Positions 33,098 to 41,611 of a stretch of DNA of 64,000 nt are shown here, piece after piece (position 1 is the first letter of the stretch; every line of letters begins with the position of its first letter). Source of the stretch: Pseudonocardia sp. T1-2H (GTDB lineage: Bacteria; Actinomycetota; Actinomycetes; Mycobacteriales; Pseudonocardiaceae). The stretch spans positions 1-64,000 of the forward strand of contig NZ_JBBPCL010000001.1 of assembly GCF_038039215.1 (NCBI RefSeq), given 5' to 3'. Both the position numbers and the translations under genes were made by a program. The notes under the pieces were generated by a model that saw only the letters and a program-made list of their open reading frames with translations, did not search any database and was not told the origin of the DNA.

Positions 33098-33202
33098 ATG
33101 CCCCGACACCCACCGCCACCTCGCCGTGGCACGCGCGCCGAGACCCGCGCCCAGCCGGTCCTCACCTCCCATGACCTCGACCAGACGGGCTCCGCGGGGT
33201 GA
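33098..33202 (+). CDS. Possible 34-aa leader peptide before the pyruvyl transferase gene
   Basis: ATG 33098 is preceded by a strong ribosome-binding site (GCAGGAGGAG). The 34 codons are Pro/Arg/His-rich at the start, and the stop TGA overlaps the GTG start of the next gene (GTGA). This would couple translation of the next gene, whose own start has no obvious ribosome-binding site. Not recognised as a protein family. Confidence 0.45.
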   Translation: MPRHPPPPRRGTRAETRAQPVLTSHDLDQTGSAG

Positions 33203-34431
33203 GCGCGCCGTTCCCGTCGGGCAGGCGCCACGAGGCGGGGGACTTCGCGACGGGCACTGCGCGCGCGCCGGGCCTCGATCGCGGCCTCACCGTCGGCGTG
33301 ATCGGCTCGTACGGCGGGCTCAACGTCGGTGACGAGGCGATCCTCACCTCGGTGCTGGCCGGGGTGCGCGTGTTGCGGCCGCAGGTGCGGCTGGTCGTGT
33401 TCAGCCGCAACGCCGAGCACACCCGGCTGCACCACCGGCCCGATGAGGTGGTGGGCCTGGAGCAGGCCGACCGCCGGCGGGTCGCCGAGGCCGTGGCCGG
33501 GCTGGACCTGCTCGTGCTCGGCGGAGGCGGGATCCTCTACGACGGTGAGTGCAGCCGCTACCTGCGGGTCGTACAGGCCGCACACGCCGCCGGCGTGCCG
33601 GTGTTCGTGCACGCCGTCGGCGCCGGACCACTGCACGATCCGGGGGACTGCGCGCTGGTCCGCAACGCCCTGGACGGTGTGGCGGACCTCCTCGTCCGAG
33701 ACGGTGAGTCCAAGAAGGTGCTGGAGGAGGCGGGCGTCGACGCCGAGATCAGCGTGACCGCGGATCCGGCGCTGCTCCTGCAGCCGATCCGCTTCCCCCG
33801 GGAACGGCTGGACCGGGGCGGGATCTCCTCCGACGTCTGGCTGGTCGGCGTCTCCGTGCGCGAGCCGGGGCGCGCCGCCGAGTTCCTCGACGAGGACGGC
33901 TACCACGCCCTGCTGGCGGTGGTGTCGGACTTCCTGGTGCACCGGCTGGACGCGCAGGTGGTCTTCCTGTCGATGGAGGAGGACGACCTCCGGCACTCCC
34001 ACGGGGTGCTGGCCCGGATGACCGATCCGAGCCGCGGCCGCGTCCTGCACGGTCCGTACCAGCCCGGCGAGGTGCTCGGGCTGATGGACCACCTGCATCT
34101 CGTGGTCGGGATGCGGCTGCACATCCTGATCTTCGCGGCGATGGCCGGGGTGCCGTTCCTGCCACTGCCCTACGCAGGCAAGGTCTTCGACTTCGCCTGC
34201 GCCGCCGGTGCCCCCGCGTTGCGCGGCATGCGCCGGGAGCACGCCGGGCCGTTGCTGGCGGAGCTGGACCGGCTGTGGGACGAGCGGCCCGAGCGGCTGG
34301 GCGTCGTGCGGCGGCGGATGGTGCGGCTGACCGAGAGCGCCCAGCTCACCCGGGACCGGCTCGGGCACCTGCTCGACACGCTCGACCCGCGGCCGTCGCT
34401 GACCGGGATCGGCCACGACGGAGCCTTCTGA
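33199..34431 (+). CDS. Polysaccharide pyruvyl transferase (CsaB-like), 410 aa
   Basis: Transfers pyruvate from phosphoenolpyruvate to a cell-surface sugar, forming a ketal used for anchoring or charge. The N-terminal block VGVIGSYGGLNVGDEAIL and the C-terminal VVGMRLHILIFAA (His in a GxRxH motif) are diagnostic. Residues 1-30 are variable. GTG 33199 overlaps the 34-aa leader stop, and the gene ends with TGATG overlapping a broken FAD oxidoreductase. The target polymer is not shown by the context. Confidence 0.9.
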   Translation: MSAPFPSGRRHEAGDFATGTARAPGLDRGLTVGVIGSYGGLNVGDEAILTSVLAGVRVLRPQVRLVVFSRNAEHTRLHHRPDEVVGLEQADRRRVAEAVAGLDLLVLGGGGILYDGECSRYLRVVQAAHAAGVPVFVHAVGAGPLHDPGDCALVRNALDGVADLLVRDGESKKVLEEAGVDAEISVTADPALLLQPIRFPRERLDRGGISSDVWLVGVSVREPGRAAEFLDEDGYHALLAVVSDFLVHRLDAQVVFLSMEEDDLRHSHGVLARMTDPSRGRVLHGPYQPGEVLGLMDHLHLVVGMRLHILIFAAMAGVPFLPLPYAGKVFDFACAAGAPALRGMRREHAGPLLAELDRLWDERPERLGVVRRRMVRLTESAQLTRDRLGHLLDTLDPRPSLTGIGHDGAF

Positions 34432-34640
34432 TGCCGCCGCTGCCGCGCCCCGCGCACCACACCGAGGTGATGCTGCCCCCCGGACCGTGTGCTCGCCGCC
34501 AACACGGACGTGCTCGTCGTGGGTGGGGGCCCGCCGGCTTCGGGGCGGCGGTGGCGGCCGCCGATGCCGGTGCGGAGGTCGTGCTCGTCGAGCGCTACGG
34601 CATCCTCGGCGGCAACGCGACGGTCGCCCTCGTCATGCCG
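34431..34640 (+). pseudogene. FAD-dependent oxidoreductase, N-terminal remnant
   Basis: From ATG 34431, which overlaps the upstream stop, three frames together read MPPLPRPAHHTEVMLPP, then DRVLAANTDVLVVGGGP, then AGFGAAVAAADAGAEVVLVE...GILGGNATVALVMPP. That is the dinucleotide-binding N-terminus of an FAD oxidoreductase. Two frame changes (C-run near 34480 and GGGGGCCC near 34530) may be sequencing errors, but the protein also simply ends after about 70 residues where 400 or more are expected, so the gene is truncated. Confidence 0.7.
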
Positions 34641-34710
34641 CCGACCGAGAGGGCAGCCGGGGCACGTCGCGGGGCGGCCATGGCCGGAGTGTACGCAGGC
34701 CAGAGGCCTT

Positions 34711-36018
34711 TCAGCCGCTCGCCGACACGCCCGGGACCCGACCTTCCCGGAACGCGTCGACGAACAGGGCATGGTCCTCCCGGACCTGCGCGGCGTAGGT
34801 GTGGGCGAAGTCGACGACCCAGGCCACGAACTCGTCCTCCCGGCCGGCGACGACCCGGGTGATCGCGTCCTCGGTCTGGAAGTCGACGAGCGAGTGGTCC
34901 GCGTCCGAGTCCGCGACGCAGTGCGCCTTCGCCGTCGCCCGGCCCAGGTACTCCACGACCGGGCCGATCTCGTCCGGCTCGGTGAGCTCGGACCAGTCCA
35001 GGTCCGCCTCGTACGGCGAGACCTCGCTGACGACGAACCCGACGCCGTCGAGGTCCGTCCAGCCGAGCATCCGGTCCGCGTGGGCCTGCAGCGCGCGCTG
35101 GGAGACCGCGGTGCGGTGGCCGTGGTGCTCGAAGTGCCCGGCGACGTCCGGATCGGTGACCACCCGGGACGGCGCTGCGACGTTGCCCTGCTTCATCGAG
35201 ACGACGACGTCGTTGTCCAGCGCCTGGTTGAAGCCCTCCACGAGCACCGTGTACGCGGGCAGCCCGGCGCTGCCGATCCCGAACCCGGACTTCCCGGCCA
35301 TGTCCTTGATCGAGTAGGTGACGCCCGGGTAGCGCTTGCCCTCCGGGATCGTCTCGACGTACCGGGCGAACGCCTCGGCGGCCTTCTCCCGCTCGGCGTC
35401 GTCGAGGCGGCGCAGGCCCGGGCCGTCGCGCAGGATCCTGTCGAAGCCCTCGGTCTCGGTGAGGCGGTCCAGCAGCGCGACGCGGGTGCGCAGTTTCGCG
35501 AGCTCGAGGACCTGGTGCACGGGCCCGTCCGTGGTGTCCAGGCGTAGGGCGAAGCTGCGGTCGTCCGTCGTCTCGACGAACCGGCGGACCTGGTCGAGGT
35601 AGGCGCGGACGTACCGCTCGACCAGGCCCGAGATGTGCGCGTCCGAGATCGCCTTGCGCCAGCCCAGCAGCGCCAGGCTGGCCGCGAACCGGGTGACGTC
35701 CCAGGTGAAGTGGCCGACGTAGGCCTCGTCGAAGTCGTTGACGTCGAAGATCAGGACGCCGTCGCCGTCCATGTAGGTGCCGAAGTTCTCGGCGTGCAGG
35801 TCACCCTGGATCCAGATCCGGCTCGTGCGCTCGTCCGCCCACGGGTCGTCCCGCTCCGCGACGTCGGCGTAGAAGAGGCAGGCGCTGCCCCGGTAGAACG
35901 CGAACGGGTCCGCGGCCATCTTCCGGAACTTCGTGCGGAAGGCCGCGGGGTCCGCGGCCATCAGGTCGTCGAACGCGGTGACGAGCGTGTCGACGATGCG
36001 TTCGGAGCGGTCGGTCAT
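34711..36018 (-). CDS. DUF2252-family protein, 435 aa
   Basis: DUF2252 proteins have a kinase-like fold. Visible blocks are FRTKFRKMAADPFAFYRG, WIQGDLHAENFGTY (resembling the catalytic HxDxxxxN-like loop of aminoglycoside phosphotransferases) and LIFDVNDFDEAYVG (DFD metal motif). They suggest ATP-dependent phosphotransfer, but no substrate is known. Start ATG 36018. It is 86 bases downstream of the TetR gene on the same strand. Confidence 0.88.
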   Translation of the reverse strand: MTDRSERIVDTLVTAFDDLMAADPAAFRTKFRKMAADPFAFYRGSACLFYADVAERDDPWADERTSRIWIQGDLHAENFGTYMDGDGVLIFDVNDFDEAYVGHFTWDVTRFAASLALLGWRKAISDAHISGLVERYVRAYLDQVRRFVETTDDRSFALRLDTTDGPVHQVLELAKLRTRVALLDRLTETEGFDRILRDGPGLRRLDDAEREKAAEAFARYVETIPEGKRYPGVTYSIKDMAGKSGFGIGSAGLPAYTVLVEGFNQALDNDVVVSMKQGNVAAPSRVVTDPDVAGHFEHHGHRTAVSQRALQAHADRMLGWTDLDGVGFVVSEVSPYEADLDWSELTEPDEIGPVVEYLGRATAKAHCVADSDADHSLVDFQTEDAITRVVAGREDEFVAWVVDFAHTYAAQVREDHALFVDAFREGRVPGVSASG

Positions 36019-36104
36019 GGTGTCGATGATGTCCCGGCCGCGGGGTGCGCGGCCAGGGCGCCGTCGGGTCGGTGGGGTCCATGTGCACGGCGTCGAGGGC
36101 CGGC

Positions 36105-36734
36105 TCAGGGCTCCTGGCCGACCAACATCATCAGCGTGTCCGCGAGCCGGTCGATCGCCTCGTCGAGGGCCGGGCCGCCGAGCCCTTCGCACCACACCGG
36201 GGCCTGCGACATCGAAGCGTGCATGCACTGTAGGACCGTGCCCACGTCCGTCACCCGGAACTCGCCCGTGGCCACGCCCTCCTCCACGACCCGGCGGAAC
36301 AGCCCGTCGTGACGCCCGCGCAGCTCCTTGATCCGCTCCTTCTGGTCCTGCGGCCACTCCCGCGGCACGAGGAACAGGCCCAGGGCCGCCGGGTACTCGC
36401 GGACGGCGATGGTGGTGTGCTCGCGGAGCAGGGCGCGCAGCCGGTCCGCCGGCGAACCGGCCCGGGCTGCGGGCAGGTTCTCCAGCCGCGACGTCCACTC
36501 GTTGCCGAGGGTCTCGATCGCGGCCGTGCCCAGGGCGTCCTTGCTGGCGAAGTAGTAGTAGAGCGAGCCCTTCGTGACGTCGAGCCGTTCCGCCACGTCC
36601 TCCAGGCTCACCGCGGCGTAGCCGCGCTCGCCGAAGAGCTCCGCCGCCGCGGTCAGGATCTCCTGGATCCGCCGCCCCCGCTTGCGCTCGATCCGGCTGA
36701 CGGGTTCGTCGCCGACAGCCTGGTCCGTGCCCAT
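36105..36734 (-). CDS. TetR-family regulator, 209 aa
   Basis: N-terminal HTH (about 21-67: IQEILTAAAELFGERGYAAVSLEDVAERLDVTKGSLYYYF, written here in part) and a C-terminal helical ligand domain. It is divergent from the cyclohexanecarboxylate operon, across a 124-bp gap that contains a short inverted repeat, so it is the likely repressor. CoA-thioester ligands are common for TetR members next to acyl-CoA genes. Confidence 0.88.
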   Translation of the reverse strand: MGTDQAVGDEPVSRIERKRGRRIQEILTAAAELFGERGYAAVSLEDVAERLDVTKGSLYYYFASKDALGTAAIETLGNEWTSRLENLPAARAGSPADRLRALLREHTTIAVREYPAALGLFLVPREWPQDQKERIKELRGRHDGLFRRVVEEGVATGEFRVTDVGTVLQCMHASMSQAPVWCEGLGGPALDEAIDRLADTLMMLVGQEP

Positions 36735-36795
36735 CGCCGGCCCCTCTCGTCCGCGATTTCACCGCAGGGTACTACTTCGGCTCGCGATTCAGCTA

Positions 36796-36811
36796 TTGAC
36801 TTCAGGGTCAA
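36796..36811. promoter_or_regulatory. TTGAC-N6-GTCAA inverted repeat, candidate TetR operator / -35 region
   Basis: Between the divergent tetR and badI genes, 48 bases upstream of badI. The left arm also reads TTGACT, a good -35 hexamer for the badI operon. A repressor bound here would cover the promoter. Arms are only 5 bases, so the call is tentative. Confidence 0.45.
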
Positions 36812-36858
36812 AGTTCTGCACGGTGGGGCGCGTACCGAACGACGAAGGGGCCGACGAC

Positions 36859-37659
36859 GTGGCACAGGACTACGAGGACATCACCTACGAGATCGACGGC
36901 CCCGCCGCCGTGATCACGATGAACCGGCCGCAGCGCTACAACGCCTTCCGCGGTCGCACGGTCGATGAGCTGATCAAGGCCTTCCGCTCGGCGTGGGCGG
37001 ACGACCGGGTCCACGCGATCATCCTGACCGGCGCGGGGGACAAGGCGTTCTGCACCGGCGGCGACGTGAAGCAGCGTGCGGAGACCGGGGACTACGGGCC
37101 CACCGAGAGCGGCATGTTCGAGATCGGCTACCTGCACAAGCTGATCCGGGACATCCCCAAGCCGGTGATCGCGGCCGTCAACGGCCTCGCGATCGGCGGC
37201 GGGCACGTGCTGCACGTGCTGTGCGACGTCTCCATCGCCGCGGACACCGCGCGGTTCGGCCAGACCGGCCCGAAGGTCGGCTCGTTCGACGCGGGGTTCG
37301 GCACCGCCTACCTGGCCCGGGTCGTCGGGGAGAAGAAGGCGCGCGAGATCTGGTTCTGGTGCCGCCAGTACAGCGCGGAGGAGGCCGAGCGGATGGGCCT
37401 CGTGAACGCCGTCGTGCCCGCGGCCGAGCTGATGGACGAGGCGAAGCGCTGGGCCGCCGAGGTCGCGGAGAAGAGCCCGACGGCGATCCGGTTCCTCAAG
37501 CAGTCCTTCAATGCGGACACCGACCACCAGGCGGGCTTGAGCAACCTCGCGATGTCCGCCCTGAACCTGTTCACCGACTCCGCCGAGGGCCGGGAGGGCG
37601 CCGCGGCGTTCGCCGAGAAGCGTCCGCCCGAGTTCGCCAAGCACGTCGTCTCGCACTGA
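36859..37659 (+). CDS. badI: 2-ketocyclohexanecarboxyl-CoA hydrolase (ring-opening)
   Basis: Crotonase-fold enzyme that hydrolytically opens 2-ketocyclohexanecarboxyl-CoA to pimeloyl-CoA. It has the oxyanion-hole motifs (GDKAFCTGGDVKQR and NGLAIGGGHVLH) and the MenB/BadI-type block FGQTGPKVGSFDAGFG rather than the Glu pair of ordinary enoyl-CoA hydratases. Start GTG 36859 follows AAGGGG; 266 aa is normal. It is the first gene of the operon, 7 bases before the fused dehydrogenase gene. A different crotonase activity cannot be excluded, but the operon context supports BadI. Confidence 0.85.
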   Translation: MAQDYEDITYEIDGPAAVITMNRPQRYNAFRGRTVDELIKAFRSAWADDRVHAIILTGAGDKAFCTGGDVKQRAETGDYGPTESGMFEIGYLHKLIRDIPKPVIAAVNGLAIGGGHVLHVLCDVSIAADTARFGQTGPKVGSFDAGFGTAYLARVVGEKKAREIWFWCRQYSAEEAERMGLVNAVVPAAELMDEAKRWAAEVAEKSPTAIRFLKQSFNADTDHQAGLSNLAMSALNLFTDSAEGREGAAAFAEKRPPEFAKHVVSH

Positions 37660-37666
37660 GGCCGGC

Positions 37667-39598
37667 GTGGACTTCGAGCGCACCGACGTCCAGGACAGGT
37701 ACTGCGAGCGGGCCCGGACGGTCGCGGAGAAGAAGCTGCTCCCGGGGTACGCGGCCCGCGAGCGGGACGGCCGGATCGAGCCGGAGCTGCGCCGGGAGAT
37801 CGGCGGGCTGGGCCTGATCGCGCCGGAGATCCCCGTCGAGCTGGGCGGGCAGGGGGTCGATCGGCTGACCAGCGGAATGATCACCGAGGAGATCGGCCGC
37901 GGGGACATCAACGTCGCGTACCTGCAGGTCGTCGGCTCGCTCGTCGCACAGATCATCACCGGCAACGCCCGGCCGGAGCTCGCGCAGCACTGGGTGCCGA
38001 AGATCTGCGCCGGCGATGAGATCGTCGGCATCGGGCTCACCGAACCGCACGCGGGCTCGGACGCGGGGATGCCGAGGCTGACCGCCCGCCGCGACGGCGA
38101 CTTCTACGTGCTCGACGGCGTCAAGTCCCTGTCGTTCGGCGCCGACGCCGCGGCTGTCGTGGTCTTCGCCCGCACCGGGCCGTCGGAGAAGCGCGGGAAG
38201 GACATCTCCGCCTTCCTCGTGCCCCTGGACCTGCCCGGCGTCACCCGCGAGGCGTACTCGGACATGGGGACGAGGGCCGTCGGCCGCGGCGCCGTCCATC
38301 TGGACGGCGTCCGGATCCCGGCCGACCATCTGCTCGGCGCCGAGGGACGCGGGTTCACCCAGGTCATGCAGGGCTTCGACTTCAGCCGCGCGCTGATCGG
38401 GCTGCAGTGCCTGGGCTCGGCCCAGCAGACCCTCGACGAGACGTGGCGCTACGTCGGCGAGCGCGAGGCGTTCGACCGGCCGTTGAGCACGAACCAGGGC
38501 GTCGCCTTCCCGCTGGCCGAGGCCGAGACGCTGCTGAGCGCGGCGCGGCTGCTCTGCCACCAGACGTTGTGGCTCAAGGACGCCGGGCTGCCGCACACCT
38601 CGCAGGCCGCGATGTGCAAGTGGTGGGCGCCGAAGACCGCCTACGACGTCATCAACCAGTGCCTCCTGCTGCACGGCCAGTACGGCTACCGCACCGAGCT
38701 GCCGATCGAGCAGCGGCTCCGGGACGTGCTCGGCCTGCAGATCGGTGACGGCACCGCCCAGATCATGAAGCTCGTGATCGCCCGGCAGCGCCTGGGCCGC
38801 GAGCTCGCCCCTGACCAGCTCGAACCGGTGAACGGGAGAGACATGCCCACCCTCCAGGACAAGATCGCCATCGTGACCGGCGCCGGTCAGGGCATCGGCC
38901 GCGCCATCGCCGAGAAGCTCGCGGCCGAGGGCGCCACGGTCGTCGTGTCGGACATCAACGAGACCACCGCGAAGGAGACCGCGGACGCGATCGGCGCCGG
39001 AGGGAATACAGCACTGGGAATCCGCGCGGACGTGACGGACCGGGACTCGGTCGACGCCCTCGTCGAGCAGGCGCACGCGCAGTTCGGCCGGATCGACGTG
39101 CTGGTCAACAACGCCGGCTGGGACAAGGCGAGCCCGTTCGTGGACTCGGACCCGGCGGACTGGGACCGGGTCATCGCGATCAACCTCTACGGCGTCCTGC
39201 ACACCTGCAAGGCGGTCCTGCCGATCATGGCCGAGCAGGGCTACGGGTCCGTGGTCAACCTGGCGTCGGACGCCGGCCGGGTCGGCTCGTCCGGGGAGGC
39301 CGTGTACTCGGCGGCGAAGGGCGGCGTCATCGCCTTCACCAAGACGATCGCGCGCGAGATGGCCCGCCACCAGGTCCGGGCCAACGTCGTGTGCCCGGGC
39401 CCGACGGACACGGCGCTCTTCGCCTCGATGGGCGGGGACAACCCGAAGCTCCGCGAGGGGCTGACCAGGGCGATCCCGTTCCGCCGGCTCGCCCAGCCCG
39501 CGGACCTCGCCGGGATGGTCGCGTTCTTCGCCTCGGACGAGGCCTCGTACATCACCGGCCAGACCGTCAGCGTCAGCGGCGGCCTCACCATGAGTTAG
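37667..39598 (+). CDS. Cyclohexanecarboxyl-CoA dehydrogenase fused in frame to 2-hydroxycyclohexanecarboxyl-CoA dehydrogenase
   Basis: One open frame of 643 codons. Residues 1-392 are an acyl-CoA dehydrogenase (AliB-like): VGIGLTEPHAGSDAG, GYRTELPIEQRLRD and a C-terminal GDGTAQIMKLVIAR, with Asp where Glu is the usual catalytic base. Residues 393-643 are a short-chain dehydrogenase (BadH-like): VTGAGQGIGRAIA, NNAGW, and YSAAKGG with Tyr-Lys. The SDR begins at ATG 38843 with its own GGGAGAG site, so it can also be made alone. A TGA lies one frame away just before it. Either a genuine fusion or a stop lost by a small shift. Confidence 0.85.
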   Translation: MDFERTDVQDRYCERARTVAEKKLLPGYAARERDGRIEPELRREIGGLGLIAPEIPVELGGQGVDRLTSGMITEEIGRGDINVAYLQVVGSLVAQIITGNARPELAQHWVPKICAGDEIVGIGLTEPHAGSDAGMPRLTARRDGDFYVLDGVKSLSFGADAAAVVVFARTGPSEKRGKDISAFLVPLDLPGVTREAYSDMGTRAVGRGAVHLDGVRIPADHLLGAEGRGFTQVMQGFDFSRALIGLQCLGSAQQTLDETWRYVGEREAFDRPLSTNQGVAFPLAEAETLLSAARLLCHQTLWLKDAGLPHTSQAAMCKWWAPKTAYDVINQCLLLHGQYGYRTELPIEQRLRDVLGLQIGDGTAQIMKLVIARQRLGRELAPDQLEPVNGRDMPTLQDKIAIVTGAGQGIGRAIAEKLAAEGATVVVSDINETTAKETADAIGAGGNTALGIRADVTDRDSVDALVEQAHAQFGRIDVLVNNAGWDKASPFVDSDPADWDRVIAINLYGVLHTCKAVLPIMAEQGYGSVVNLASDAGRVGSSGEAVYSAAKGGVIAFTKTIAREMARHQVRANVVCPGPTDTALFASMGGDNPKLREGLTRAIPFRRLAQPADLAGMVAFFASDEASYITGQTVSVSGGLTMS

Positions 39599-39609
39599 TG
39601 AGGAGAACG

Positions 39610-41220
39610 ATGGCGTTCGAGACGATCCTCACCGACGAGCAGAAGACGCGGTACGCCGGCTACTGGCGGGACCGCGTCATCACGGACTTCCTGGACGAGG
39701 CCGCCGCGGCCACGCCGGACAAGGTCGCGTTCGTCGACCCCCGGCGCCGCGTGACCTACGGCGAGCTGCGTCGGGAGGTCGACCGGTGCGCCCTCGGCCT
39801 GCGCGAGCTCGGCGTCGGCCCGGGCGACGTGGTGTCCTTCCAGCTGCCGAACTGGATCGAGTGGATCCTCGTGCACTACGCGGCGAGCCGGATCGGCGCG
39901 ATCAGCAACCCGCTCATCCCGATCTACCGCGAGCGCGAGCTCCGCTTCATGGTCGGGCTGGCGAAGTCCAAGGTCATCGTCGTACCGAGCGCGTTCCGCG
40001 GGTTCGACCACGCCGGCATGATCGACAAGCTGCGGGAGGACTGGCCGGCGCTGGAGCACGTGCTGGTCGTCGGCGACGGGGGGTCGTGGAACGAGTTCGC
40101 GGCGACCCCGTGGGAGGAGCGTCGGGATCCGGCCGAGCTGGCCGACCTGCGGCCGGACCCGGACGACGTCACGCTGCTGATCTTCACCTCGGGCACCACC
40201 GGCGAGCCCAAGGGCGTCATGCACACCCACAACACGGCCGTTGCGGCGAACGACCCGCTGCCGGAACGCCTGGGGATCACCGCCGACACGGTGTTCCACA
40301 TGGCCTCGACGCTCGCGCACCTGACCGGGTTCCTCTACGGCGCGCGGCTCGCGGTGCAGAACGGTGCGACGGCGATCCTGCAGGACGTGTGGGACCCGTC
40401 CCGGTTCGTCGAGCTCGTCGAGGAGCACGGCATCACCTACACCTCGGCGGCCACGCCGTTCCTGCACGACACCCTGAACGCGCCGAACCTCGCGGAGCAC
40501 GATCTCTCGTCGCTCACCCGGTTCTGCTGCATGGGTGCCCCGATCCCGCGGGCGATCGTCCGGCAGGCGCGGGAGAAGCTGCCGGATCTGGTGGTGCTCG
40601 GCGGCTGGGGGCAGAGCGAGGACGCGCTGGTCACCCTCGGCATCCCGGGGGACCCCGACGACAAGCTGATCGACACCGACGGCTATCCGTGGCCCGGCAT
40701 GGAAATCCGGGCCGTCGACCCCGAGGGCACCGAGGTCCCGCCCGGCACCGAGGGCCGGCTGCAGGTCACCGGCCCCTTCCTGTTCGTCGGCTACGCCGAG
40801 CGGCTCGAGATGACCCGCGAGGGCTTCGACGGCGAGTGGTTCGACACCGGTGACCTGGCCACGATCGACGCGGACGGCTATCTGAGCATTTCCGGCCGCA
40901 CCAAGGACGTGATCATCCGCGGTGGGGAGAACATCCCCGTCGCGTACGTCGAGAACGTCCTCTACGAGCACCCCGCGATCGCCGAGGTCGCGGTCGTCGG
41001 GTTGCCGGACCCGCGGCTGCAGGAGCGCGCGTGCGCGTGCGTCGTGCCCGCCGCGGGCCAGGAGCTCACGTTCGTCGGGATGCAGGACTTCCTCGCCGGG
41101 AAGGGCGTGGCCAGGCAGTACTGGCCCGAACGTCTCGAGATCCTGCCCGAGCTGCCGAGAACCGCCAGCGGCAAGATCCAGAAGTTCAAGCTCCGCGAGG
41201 AGATCGGGGGCACCGCCTAG
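39610..41220 (+). CDS. aliA: Cyclohexanecarboxylate-CoA ligase
   Basis: AMP-forming acyl-CoA synthetase that activates cyclohexanecarboxylate, the first step of the pathway. The P-loop-like motif FTSGTTGEPKG is at about 195-205, the adenylate motif GGWGQSED near 335, GEWFDTGDLA near 417, and the C-terminal Lys in RTASGKIQKF. ATG 39610 follows AGGAGA by 5 bases; spacing to the previous gene is 11 bases. The sequence resembles AliA/BadA-neighbour ligases more than fatty-acyl ligases. Substrate is inferred from the BadI/BadH partners. Confidence 0.85.
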   Translation: MAFETILTDEQKTRYAGYWRDRVITDFLDEAAAATPDKVAFVDPRRRVTYGELRREVDRCALGLRELGVGPGDVVSFQLPNWIEWILVHYAASRIGAISNPLIPIYRERELRFMVGLAKSKVIVVPSAFRGFDHAGMIDKLREDWPALEHVLVVGDGGSWNEFAATPWEERRDPAELADLRPDPDDVTLLIFTSGTTGEPKGVMHTHNTAVAANDPLPERLGITADTVFHMASTLAHLTGFLYGARLAVQNGATAILQDVWDPSRFVELVEEHGITYTSAATPFLHDTLNAPNLAEHDLSSLTRFCCMGAPIPRAIVRQAREKLPDLVVLGGWGQSEDALVTLGIPGDPDDKLIDTDGYPWPGMEIRAVDPEGTEVPPGTEGRLQVTGPFLFVGYAERLEMTREGFDGEWFDTGDLATIDADGYLSISGRTKDVIIRGGENIPVAYVENVLYEHPAIAEVAVVGLPDPRLQERACACVVPAAGQELTFVGMQDFLAGKGVARQYWPERLEILPELPRTASGKIQKFKLREEIGGTA

Positions 41221-41226
41221 AGGTGT

Positions 41227-41590
41227 CTACCCGGCCGCGGCGGCGATCGCCGCCGCGAGCTCGGCCGGCTTCGTCAGCATCGGGCCGTGGCCGGCGCGAT
41301 CTCCACGACGGACGTCGCGTCGGGGAGCCCCGCGGGTGATCCGGTCTACTGTGGAGACCGAGCCGGCAATGCTGTTCGTGCAGGTCAGCGCTCGATCAGG
41401 GCCGCTCGGCGAGCGGTGTGCGTACCTTGCATCGTGGTCGGCCGAATCGTTCCTGTCCGCCTTCTCGATCGCGTCGTTCGCGAGCGTCGGTTCGGTGCTC
41501 AGCGCGGCGTCGGAGCGGCCGATCTTGTCGTGGCGGGCCAGCAAGGCGATCCTCTCGGGGCCGCCGGGTGAGGTGTAGAGCCGGAGCAGT
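41227..41590 (-). pseudogene. Alpha/beta-hydrolase remnant
   Basis: The minus strand reads LLRLYTSPGGPERIALLARHD at the start and GHGPMLTKPAELAAAIAAAAG at the end, the catalytic-His C-terminus of an alpha/beta-hydrolase. The strand DATSVVEIA just before GHGP is in a neighbouring frame, showing a one-base shift near 41290. The nucleophile-elbow part and most of the core are missing. This 390-bp gap holds nothing else recognisable. Confidence 0.5.
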
Positions 41591-41611
41591 CCGCGCCCGT
41601 GTCGGCGGCCG

